DNA of 64,000 nucleotides, taken from Gambelia wislizenii. Taxonomy: Eukaryota; Chordata; Lepidosauria; Squamata; Crotaphytidae. The notes beneath the pieces are model-generated. The model was not told the origin of the DNA and did not search any database. It saw nothing but the letters and a program-made list of their open reading frames with translations. This document shows, one piece after another, positions 24,640 through 35,700 of the stretch. Location of the stretch: contig JAUMIR010000012.1 in NCBI GenBank assembly GCA_030847615.1, positions 1,295,501-1,359,500 on the forward strand, read 5' to 3'. A program made the translations under genes and the position numbers. Positions within the stretch are counted from its first letter, which is position 1. Each line of letters starts with the position of its first letter.

Positions 24640-24760
24640 TATTTAGATTGTAAGCCTGAGGGCAGGGAACTGTTAAATGGACCATTTGTGAGCCGCTCTG
24701 ATAGCCTTTGTGGCTGAAGAGCGGGGTGTAAATACAATAAATAATAATAATATCTCAAAG
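24640..24760 (+). repeat. LINE 3' end with AATAAATAAT tail
   Basis: 'attgtaagcctgagggcagg', 'gtgagccgctctgatagcct' and 'gcggggtgtaaatacaataa', then an ATA-rich tail. The inverse copies are at 26,370 and 32,775. Confidence 0.65.
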
Positions 24761-25062
24761 TGGCTTGCAAAACTTAAAAAAAATACAAAAATTAGAAATA
24801 TTCCTTTGTTTACACCTATAAGGAACACAAACAGAGCTCTGGAAAAAGCATGGAAAGTTATTTTCCGCTCCAGATAACAGCTCCAAGACCATCTCCCTCA
24901 GCAGTTGTGGGGGATTCTGAGTATCTGCAATCTTGCAATAGTCATTTGTCCAAGCTTTAATTAAATTCAAAGGCAGTCAGATGAGTCTGGTATGTTAAAT
25001 CTGCAACCAGAGGACATCTATTGACGCTGCTGCTTAGCAGTGAATCAACACCTAAGGAAGTC

Positions 25063-25745
25063 ATAGAATCATAGAATTGCAGAGTTGGAAGAGACCACAA
25101 GGGCCATCCAGTCCAACCCCCTGCCATGCAGGAAATCACGATCAAAGCATCCCCGACAGATGGCCATCGAGCCTCTGTTTAAAGACCTCCAAGGAAGGAG
25201 ACCCCACCACGCTCCGAGGGAGTGCGTTCCACTGCCGAACAGCTCTGACTGTCAAAAAGTTCCTCCTCATGTTGAGGTGGAATCTCTGTTCCTGGAGCTT
25301 GCACCCATTGCTCCGTGTTCCAGTCTCTGGAGCAGCAGAAAACAAGCTTGCTCCATCCTCAGCATGACATCCCTTCAAATACTTAAACAGGGCTATCATA
25401 TTGCCTCTTTACCATCTTTTTTCCAGGCTAAACATACCCAGCTCCCTAAGTCTCTCCTCATAAGGCATGGTTTCCAGACCTTTCATCCTTTTAGTCGCCC
25501 TTCTCTGGACATGCTCCAATTTGTCAATATCCTTTTTGAATTGTGGTGCCCAGAACTGGACACAGTATTCTAGGTGAGGTCTGACCAAGGCAGAATAGAG
25601 TGGCACTATTACTTCCCTTGATATGGACACTATACTTCTATTGATACAGCCCAAAATCGCATTGGCCTTTTTAGCTGCCGCATCGCACTGTTGGCTCATG
25701 TTCAACTTGTGGTCTACTAGGACTCCTAGATCCCTTTCGCACGTA
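25063..25745 (-). mobile_element. CR1-type LINE, ORF2 C-terminus and 3' end
   Basis: On the minus strand it encodes reverse-transcriptase C-terminal sequence: [40 protein letters not shown] and [13 protein letters not shown], then, in another frame, [20 protein letters not shown]. It ends in the (CR1-typical) octamer tail TCTATGATTCTATGA at 25,063-25,077. 5'-truncated and frame-broken. The best-preserved CR1 in the window together with 46,632-47,305. Confidence 0.92.
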
Positions 25746-25894
25746 GTCTCGTTCAGCCAGGTCCCATGGATTCAAGCAGTTGACCACATTGTGCTGTCCC
25801 AAAACACATTGTGGCCTGAGACGAAAGACAAGATGGCTGCCCCCCTTTCACCCCAATTTGCAAAATAAGGGAAGGCTGGCCCTGCCCCCTGAAC

Positions 25895-26050
25895 ACAGAA
25901 TCATGGAATTGTAGAGTTGGAGGAGACCCCAAGGGCCATCTAGTCCAACCCTTGGGCATGCAGGAAGACACAGTCAAAGCACTCCGGACAGATGGCCATC
26001 CATCCTCTCTTTAAAAACCTCCAAAGAAGGAAACTCCAACAAACTCCTAG
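25895..26050 (-). repeat. CR1 3' end fragment
   Basis: Inverted CR1 terminus: 'aatcatggaattgtagagtt', 'ccaagggccatctagtccaa', then decay. Confidence 0.8.
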
Positions 26051-26372
26051 GCGGTGCATAAGTTGCAGTCCCTCCTCCAGTGATTAATAGCAAATAAAAT
26101 AAAATAAATAAAAATAATAAAATAATAATTGTTCTGCTTTTCCACACCAGAAGTAGACTTCTGGATTGGTTCTATTTTGGGGAGGTATTTTTGGAGAGGC
26201 CTAAGGACAGAAAATTATTGGCCCCTGGAAGTGATCTAGTTTGGCCCACCCCTGGTTCAGTCAATTAATTGATCAATCTATTGGTTAAACTTCCATATGG
26301 ACAAGGTTTTTTTTTTCTTTTGCAAGTAGTCTTTTCCCTTTGTTTTTTAGATGGGGTGGAAAAGTTTGGAAA

Positions 26373-26382
26373 TTTATTTATT
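26373..26382 (-). terminator. CIITA: Candidate CIITA polyadenylation signals
   Basis: Two overlapping AATAAA hexamers on the CIITA strand, about 280 bp after the stop codon. They belong to the tail of an inserted LINE 3' end (26,370-26,470). No other AATAAA was noticed between here and the stop. Use is unproven. Confidence 0.3.
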
Positions 26383-26660
26383 TATACCCCGCTCTTCACG
26401 ATAGCCACGAGGCTATCAGAGCGGCTTACAAATTGTTTTGAGCAATAGCAATTTACACATTTCCACTGTTTCCAAGGTGTGTTAGCTAAATCAAATGCAT
26501 CACCTTGGATAGCGCCTTTAAAGTTCAGACTAAAACCTGGAGGAGGTTCACACTTTCTACTAATATAATTGGAGCCAAGAGTTGCTGCTGGGTTTCGAAA
26601 GGCAATTGACTCCTCGACATCCCAACTTTTCCCCCCTTGGCCAACGTGCCTTGCCTTGCT

Positions 26661-26736
26661 CTAGAGAAGCCTGATCCGAGAATCCAGATGTTGCAAGTGA
26701 TCCAGGACTCCGTGGGGAATGGTGGGGCTCCACAAT
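26661..26736 (-). CDS. CIITA: CIITA coding exon 16 (C-terminus and stop)
   Basis: 76 nt; acceptor GCTAG. Reads [20 protein letters not shown] then IRLL and TAG, aligning with MWTPTIPFSVQEHLQQQDSR of mammals. The last intron (26,737-27,005) is the shortest in the gene. Confidence 0.95.
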
Positions 26737-29700
26737 CTAGCAAAGATTTTTTTAGGGGGAGAGAAGAAGAAACAAAACACAATAAAAGAGATTAGCTCCC
26801 CATTGCAACTTTGTTAGTGATCCTTACCCTTTTGGACAGAGATACGTTATTTATTCATCATCACCCCCTGAGCTGAGTCCCCCCAGAATCTCTAGTTAAA
26901 AGAGTCCAGTAGCTGGCAGATTTTGGAAAAATTGCCCTTTTCTTTGGGACAACAGCTCCCAGAATCCCCTGGACAGCATGGTAAACAGGCAAGCGAAAGA
27001 CTTACGCCACGCTTTGAACCCAAGGACATTGCTTCACGCTGTCGGTCAGACGCTGTGCTCCTGCCACAGTTATCTTGTTGCAGTGGATGCTGAAAGGAAA
27101 TCACAGGCCCAGGAGTTAGCAAGCAGCAGCTTTTTCTGTTCTGCCAGTTCGGACTAAAACCCAGTGCAACAGCAGTACATTACAAAGTCCTCAGTTTTCA
27201 AGGCAATTCTGGCTCCACTTGGGATGCATTGGTAAGATGATTAGTCTAGGCAGGTACCTCTGTCTATTGTTTAGACATGAAATAGCTTTAACAAAATGAC
27301 AGCTAATGTGAAGAAAATGAATAGCGAGAAGTTTTCTTCTGTTTCTCATAGTCCCTGAATGTGGGATCATCCAATAAAATGGCAAGAAAAGTGGCTTTGT
27401 CCAGGGGGATTCCCTGCCACAAGAAAAACCAAAGCCCAGGGAAAAAACAATGACTGCTTTGGCCGACAACTCTCAAAATTCCTCAGACACTTGCAATCGA
27501 AGCCCAATATAACAAAAAAGAGAGTTAAAAATCATTTTAAAAATTCTACTTCAGATCCTTGGGAATCCTCATAAAAGTGACATAACTGTACTGACAACTG
27601 ATGATTTCTATAGCACTTTCCCCATAATTCCAGTGACATGGAAATACAGTTTGCGGTGAAAAAAATGCATGCTTGCATCACATAAATTTCCTCCCTCCTC
27701 AATGTAATTTTTAAAAGAGAGGTTTTTAAACAGAGGCTGGACAGCCATCTGTCGGGAGTGCTTTGATTGGGTATTCCTGCAGGGCATAAGGGGGTTGGAC
27801 TAGATGGCCCTTGGGGGTCCCTTCCAACTCTATGATTCTATAATTCAACAGTAGAATATCCTGCCCGGGAGTGTAGTGGAGTCTGCTTCTTTACAGGTTT
27901 TTAAACAGAGGCTGGATGTCCATCTGTTGGAAATGCTTTGATTGTTTATTCCTACAGGGCAGAAGGGAGTTGGACTAGATGGCTCTTGGGGTCCCTTCCA
28001 ACTCTATAGTTCTGTGATTCTAATTCTTATTGGAATGAAAGGAAACATAACTCTCTCTCAGCCTCAGAGGAAGGCAAAGGTGGCAAACCCTCTCTTGCCA
28101 AACTCCCCCCCCCCCATGATAGGTTTGCTTTTGGGTTGCCTTTAGTCAGAACTGACTTAAAAGTACACAACAATAACAATTGTAGTATATTGGACTTTGA
28201 GTTCTGCATCACAGGAGTTAAAATACATCATGCAACCTTATTGCAGTGGTTATTGCAGCTTGGAAATGTTACTTTCGGAGGTTACAAAGCCCAGCATCCC
28301 CCAGCCAGCAGTGGCTTCTGGGAGTTGTCATCTAAAAAGAAAACCATTGTACCATCCTGAATCCAGCCAGTCTGATCTGATTTTGGAAGCTAAACAGGGT
28401 TGGCCTGGATTGTTGGGAGAAAAATCCTTCTTGAAACCCCACAGAATCCATGTGACTGCCTGTGGGGAGGGATGATGGAAGCTGTAGTCCAACACCATCT
28501 AGGGTTCTGGCAGTTGTAGTTCCCAAAAGTAATTTTTCCAAGCGGGTAGCTCGGGGCATCCTGCGTGCTTCCTGACTGGGACCATGCAGAGTTAGACGGA
28601 CCCCCTGCAAGGGGCTGAGTCTATACAAAGGCAGCCTCCCATGTTCCTGAACCAACGGTCCTGGGTTCAACCCCCAGTGGGCGAGGATAGGAAACCGGCT
28701 GCATGCCCTGGCATGCCATAGCTGCCCATCAGAGTTGGCACTATGGGGTGAGATGGAAACACAGGTCCTGACTCCATAGAAGTCTTGCAAACAGTTTCTG
28801 TTGCTGACAGAGGTGTGGCCTTTATACTTACTCCAGGACCCGCAAGGAAGGCATTTGGGGGAGCATTTTTGCAAAGTGTTCTGCTCCGGCATCCCCGATG
28901 CTGTTATTGTACAAGCTGCAAAAACAGAAGAAAAGAAAAACAAAGAGAAGTTGGAGCTTTGGAATTAGATTGTGCAAAAATGCCATATAACATCACCACC
29001 ACTTATGACTCCTCAGACGCTTTCATCAGCGCTGTCTACACACAATCCTAAATATACACTGGACTGACTATGTGATGAATGTTGCTGTCCTTGAGCAAGC
29101 AGGGATCACCAGCATTGAGGCCATGATATTGAGAACACAGCTACGCTGGGCAGGACCTGTTTCTAGGATGGAGGACCATCACATCCCCAAAATAGTACTC
29201 TAAGGTGAATTCGCCACGGGTCAGCGTAAGAGGGGCACTCCAAAAAAAGCGATACAAGGACTCCCTGAAACAACATCTCAGGCTTGGCCAAATTGATCAC
29301 CAACAATGGTCCGCCCTGGCCTCACATCAGGAGGCATGGAGACGCACTATCCACAATGCTGCAGCCTTATTTGAGAGCTCACGGCGAACAAGTCTTGAAG
29401 AGAAATGACAATGCAGAAAGAATCACAACCCGGAAACATCACCCAAGGAGACCTTCTGCTGTGCTTTCTGCAACCAGACTTGTCTATCTCGGATTGGCCT
29501 TTTTAGTCATCAGCGCGCTTGCAGAAAGCGCGGGATGAGTCCTTCCTGAATCTTCGTTTGCAAAGAAAAGCCAGAGAGAGATTGTTTTAATAAATAAGCC
29601 TAATGATCAGAATAAAAACAGATTCAAACAAGAACCCCCCCCATATAATTCTCTTTTTTAAAAAATAGACAAAAGGGTGAAAAGGCCTAAAATGCCCTCT

Positions 29701-32700
29701 AAAAAGAGACTTAAGCATGAAAAAGCACAACCTCCCCTTTAAAGCCCCCAGGAAAAGGCGAGGGGGCTGTCCAGAGAGATGGTGCCACCACTGAAAAGAC
29801 CCTCCCCGGAGGCCTGTGCCCACCATCTTCTCCACCACAATTTGAGAGGTGCGCAGGTAAAATATGGGGATGCTGGTTCTCACCTCAGCGTCTTCAAGGA
29901 CGGCAGTGATGGAAGGACGGCGGAGAGCCTCTCTGCCCCCACGTCCGTGATCTTGTTCCGGGATAAGCTAGAAGCAAAGGCTGGGATTGTGACAGGCATC
30001 TGGGATGTGAACCGGGGGGCCTTACGGATGCCATTCAACGGCAATTCCCATCATTCCCCCAACCAGCAAAGCCAATCTAGAGGAATGCTGGGACTTACAG
30101 TCCAACCACACCTGGTGCCCCAGCCAGACTCATGGGTGAGGCCCTCTAAGATATTACGATCCAGTATGAGCCAGTAACCTGGGAGGCTCTGGGAGCTCAT
30201 GGTCCTTCTTTTGCTCTTTGACTGCAATCCCCATTAGCCCCAGCCAACATGTCCCACTGGCAGCTAGGGTCTCATAGATCAGTAAGGGTGGTACATCCAC
30301 TCCAGGTTTTAGTCTGAATTTTAAAGGACCGATCCAAGGTGCTGAATCTATTGTGGGGTTTGGCTTTGGATAAAGTTTTGATAAAGTTAAGATTAAAATT
30401 CAGAGGAGAGTCACTCTTCCCACTAGGATGGGAGTGACCAGCCACAGCCGGCATAGCCAATGGGGAGGGATGATGGAAGCTGTAGTCCAACACCATCTAG
30501 ATTTCTGGCAGTTGTAGTTCCCAAAAGTAATTTTTCCAAGCGGGTAGCTTGGGGTACCCTGCCTGCTTCCTGACTGGCCAAACTAAACAAGGAATGTGGT
30601 TTGGTAAAAGCAAACTCAACCTCTTTTCTTCTCCTATGGAAAAGCCAGACTCTAATTTTTTGGGGGGGTTGGATATAGCTTTTGCTGTATTCTAGAAATT
30701 GCATTCTGGGGGTGGGAGACACCCTAAAACTGGTGGCCTTCAGCTCCATGACTTACTTTAACGTTTCCAGGGAGCGCAACCGAGGAAGGACATCGCAGAA
30801 ACTCAACACTCCTTCGTCTCCGATCTCATTTTCTTTTGGCGAATCGAAGCTGGAAAACAACCAGAGGCACCATTATAAATTGTCCTGGACCAGAGGAACG
30901 GTGCGGACAGGAGAGGGTTAATGGGGATGAGGCTGCTTTATGGAGACCAAAACTTGGGAAAGTGAAGTTTTGGGGACTACAACTCCCAGAATAACCTTGG
31001 CCTTTACGGGAGTCGTAGTTCGACAAAGCCACTCCTCTGAGCACTGATGTTACTCTCCGGGCTTTTTAAGGCCCGATCCACACTACACAACCAAACCATT
31101 TTCAAACCGAATCCTTCTTATTAAATCCTGAGATTTGTAGTTTTTCAAGGTCTTTAGCCTTCTTTGCCCAAGAAAGCTGGTGCGTCCCCAAACTACAAAT
31201 CCTAGGATTCCATAGGAAGGAGCCATGGAAAATACTCCTGCTACAAACTGGATTATTTGTGCAGTGTGGATGCACCCTTAGTTTCTTGCCAGAGTTTGGC
31301 AAATTGACCTTCTAGGGACTGGGACCTCTATAATCTCCAGGAATCATTCTGGGCATGCTGGCTAAGAAATTTGGGGAGTTGAATTTAAAAAAAAAAAGCT
31401 CTGAAGGGGCCACAATAGCACTCTACCCTCTTTGGTTTATTACATCAGTATGGCAAAGTGATATTCTGGATTATAATTCCCAGAATCCCCCCTACCTAGC
31501 ATGAGTGTTCCCCATTCTAGCTGTGGGGTTCTTCGAGTTTTAGTCCTAAAAAGTAACCTTTCATACCTCTGGTGGAAACAATACACTTGTCCTTCCTTCT
31601 CTTGCTTATCACCCAAGTTCATAAAAATTAACTTTTTTGGACTATGACTCCCAGAATCCCCCAGCCGGAATGGCCGCTGGCCATTCCGGCTGGGGATTCT
31701 GGGAGTCATAGTCCAAAAAAGTAACTTCCTGAGCTCTGCCACAAAAGCACCCCAGTGTTGTGTTTCATTTGTTGTAAACAGAGATACCCCGCAAGGCTTC
31801 ATCCCTTCGCAACTCACTCCAAATGCTGAAGAGCTGGAAAAGCATCCAGAATTTGGACCAGCTTTTGGAAGCTTTTCAGACCATAGACGGGCTCCATCCT
31901 GCAAAGCAAAAGGAGAAGGGGAAAATAATCTATGAGTACCTCCTGCTGGGATATACCGTATGTTTCCAAGCTCAGAAACCACCTGGAGCCTGTTTAAGTC
32001 TTTTCAATAAAGCTGGGTCATAGGGAGCAGCGGGTAGGAAGACACATTTCGAATGCTTTCCCGGGAAGTCGGATGACCAAAATAAAGTATCTCGTTCTCA
32101 GAGGTCTTTCAACAGAGGTTGGGTTGGCATCTTTGAAGAGTGCATTAGTTGGGTATTCCTGCATGGCAGGAGGTTGGACTAGATGGCCTTTGGGGGTACC
32201 ACCCAATGCCAGTAGTAAGACTTTATCAGACAAGCCTCTAAAAACTTCTTTTGCCACCATATTTTACACCGTTTTTGTGCCAGCAAAAGAACCCTTTATA
32301 TCAAACGTAGCCATGATCACGTGAAAAAGCAGCCTCGTACTTCCGCACTGACGGTGTGATCTCAGCGTTTCTCACAAGAAGACACAAGCGCGCTTAAAAG
32401 CAAAAAAACAGGTAAATTAAAAAACAAAACAAACACACAAGCACCGAAATACACTTTAAAACTTGCAGGCAACACGGGGAGGTTCATAAAAGGAGCATCC
32501 CATGGCTAATTTTCTCATTCCCACCCAGAAGTGTTCTGGCGGGGATTCGCCCATTGACGCTGGAATTGCGCCAGCAGAACAGGGCGCAGTTTCACACGCT
32601 TGCATTCATGGCAGGAAAAAAAATGCCACGGCTGATCGATTGATGGCTTGGCTCGATAATAAAAAAAAAAGAACGCCTTATTGACCACACAAAATCGAGA

Positions 32701-35700
32701 AAGCGCATTGTCGTCTGGTATTGGCAACCTTTTAAATTAATTAATTAATTAATTAATTAAAATTTTAATTAGGTATTTATACCCTGCTCTTCAGCCACAA
32801 AGGCTCTCAAAGTGGTGTACAGTTTGTTTTAAGCAATAGCAATTTACACATCTACACAGTTTCTAATGTGTGTCTTTTGCGTTCATTAGGCATCGCTATG
32901 ATGCCATATTTGCTGCATCTGATAAAGTCCGTAGTATATCCATTCTGGGTTTTAGTCTGAACTTGAAAGATGCTAAAGTGCTGAACCTGTTTTGAGAAGA
33001 ACAGAGGGCGCAGTACCTTGGATGGAGCTCCTTCAAAGTTCGGACTGAAACCCTTAGCAGGTGCATTGCCCTTCTACTGGCGTGGAAGGTGCCAGCTGCC
33101 ATGGGTCTAAGGACATTTTGCTTCATCCAGTTTGATGGGAAGGGTATTGGGGATGATGTGAGCTGCTGTCCAACCACTTAGACATCCCTGTCTGGAATCT
33201 CCCTCGTTGGTGTGGGATTTGTAGTCCTTCCAAAAAAGAGCAACATTTCCCAACACTGACCAAGAGCAATATGTGGTACTCTTAGGCCGGCCTTCCTGGG
33301 TTCTAGCAAGAAGGGACAGAAACTGAAAATATACTGAGAATACACAATGAAGTACAAAAAGCACTTGGACACATTCTCTTGCAACCCAGAGGATTTCATG
33401 CTGTAGGTTCCCACTCAGTTATTTTCTTAGGATTATCTAAGAATTTCATACCATGCACCTCTGCAGTAGCTGCAAGCTCTAGGTCCTGTCCTCTAGAGCA
33501 GCAGAAAAGAAGGATAATAGAATCACAGGTGTTGGAAGGGATCCCAAAGGCCATCTAGTTCAACCCCATGCCAGTTCAGGAATTCTCTGCTAAAGTGTTC
33601 CCAAGTGGCTGCCATCCAACTTCTGCTTAAAGACCTCCAAAGGTGGAGAGTCCATCACCTTCCAAGGCAGTTCATGCCACTGTTGAACACAGAATTATTG
33701 AATCATTAAATCATACAAAAATTGGAAGAGATCCCAAAGGCCATCTAGTCCAACCTTAGTCCAATTCCTACCCTGCAGGAATACATAATTAAAGCATTTC
33801 CAACAAATGGCCATCCAGCCTCTGTTTAAAATTCTCCGAAGACAGTTCTTACAATTAAAAAAAGGGGGAAAAGGTCCTTCTAATGTTTAGGTGGAATCTC
33901 TTTTCTTGCATTTTAAATCCATCGGTTTGTGCCATACTTTCTGGAGCAGCGGAAAACATCCTTGCTCCATCTCTCACATCATGGCAGCTCTTCAGATATT
34001 TAAAGGTGGCTGCCATCTCACATCTCACCCTTTCTGTTCGACATACTAAACATCCCAACTCCTGCAATTGTTCTAAAGATTTCCCCCACTTTAAAACATC
34101 CCAAGAAGAATTTTAAAAGCCGTCTCTTACTTACATGTATTCTAGTTGCCTGAGGTCTGTGATGGCTGGAATGTGGTGGATTTTGCAATGGCTTGAGTCC
34201 ATCTGTCTAAAAAGAAAATCATTGGGAAGGTTGTGGGATAAGGCAATCAGGTTGCAATGCTTTCTGAAACAGAGACGGGGGTGCCAAGGGTGCCACTGTT
34301 CTCTTGGGTTCAGTTTTCTCCCAGTTTCTTCTGTGGCACCAGCAGGTCCACGGAGTGACAGCAGAACCAGCAGAATGAACACGCTCCTCCCTATTTGAAC
34401 TGGGCCAAAGGGTGGGACATGATCTTTTGTGTGTGTGTCTTTCCATGATCAAAAGAGCCATGGCTGTGGAATGGACCAGGTGCAAGCCAGAGCTTGGGAC
34501 AAGTTACTTTCAGGAGTTGGGAAACACTGCAGCACCCAGAATTCTTTTCCAAGCTTGGTCCCTTTGATGAGCTCACCTTCAGGTAGGGCAAAAGTGCAGC
34601 TTGCCGGCTGCCTGAAGCTCCCAGAAGACCTCCAGAGCCTCCATGACATTTCCCCAGTTGGTTTTCATGTCAAAAATGCCCCCCAGGCACCATGAAATAC
34701 CCTACTGACCCACCAAAACCACTGACTGTTTTCTGGCTAGATCTTGGAACGGTAAGTGACATTCCACAGGGAGCGACAAGGTGTCCCACAGTGGAAGGTG
34801 GGCCTTTTCTGGACCCTCTCCCTACCTTCCAAAATTGAGAATGTGGTTGATTCCAACACCAAGGGTCAGAAAACAGGGTAGACCACCCTTCCCTCCCATC
34901 CCCTGCACCAAACCTGAGACCTTGGAGATGGGTCGGGCAGACATACCCTCCAGCCATGTCTTCCTGTAAATGCACAAGAGCGGAGAGCTCATCGACGTCC
35001 TTCATCGTTTGGATTTTGAATGGAACGCTGATAAATTTCTCGGTGGCGGATTGTAGTTGCTCTTCTTCCTCGCTTTCCCACAAGTACTTCCACAGCTCGA
35101 TGGCGTGGCTGAGGCAGGCCCTGGAAAAGACAGGGTCTCTCAAAATGCTCACACATCTGGTTTTATGCTCCTTAAGTCCTTTAATTCTATTTTAACTTGT
35201 TAATTGTGTTTTGATATGTTTTCACTCTATTTAAATTGGCTGGAATCCTGCGTCAGCTACTCAGGTAAGGAACTTCTCCCCTAAATCCGATGGAAATGTC
35301 CTTCTTCCATGTTCCCATCAGTGGCAGAATGCCCCCCTCGCCTCATGCAACTGATGCCTTGTAAATTGGGGAGGGCAAGTTGCGATTGTGGCAATAATGT
35401 CAAAATAATGACTAAATAGCAATCATGAATACAAAATAATTACCTAGATGTATTCATCTGTAACTGTTTCGTATTCGCAATCTCTACTTGGTCATGATTG
35501 TGACACTACCTCCATGAGCGTAACTTCTAAAACTATTCTGCTTTTGACAGACTTCTTCCTGTGTCCAGTTGTGGGCATCCCAGTTCAAAAAGGATATTGG
35601 CAAACTGGAACTTGTCCAGAGAAGGACAACCAAGATGACCAAAGGTTTGGAAACCAAGCCTTGTTGAGGAATGACTGAGGGAGTTGGGTATGTTTAGTTT

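Larger units (their letters stand above)
16900..26660. other. Intergenic region between DEXI and CIITA 3' end
   Basis: No exon or RNA gene was recognised. Contents are interspersed repeats (listed separately), a TATA/TGTG microsatellite zone at 17,020-17,160, and decayed sequence. DEXI and CIITA are convergent, so this region holds the ends of both. Confidence 0.7.

Noticed and set aside
28600..28790. Possible tRNA gene (GGTTCAACCCCC-like box)
   Set aside because: No cloverleaf could be built and the context is SINE-like.
29205..29538. Possible C2H2 zinc-finger gene ([15 protein letters not shown])
   Set aside because: The finger is the tail of a LINE ORF2, repeated in at least three decayed copies in the window.
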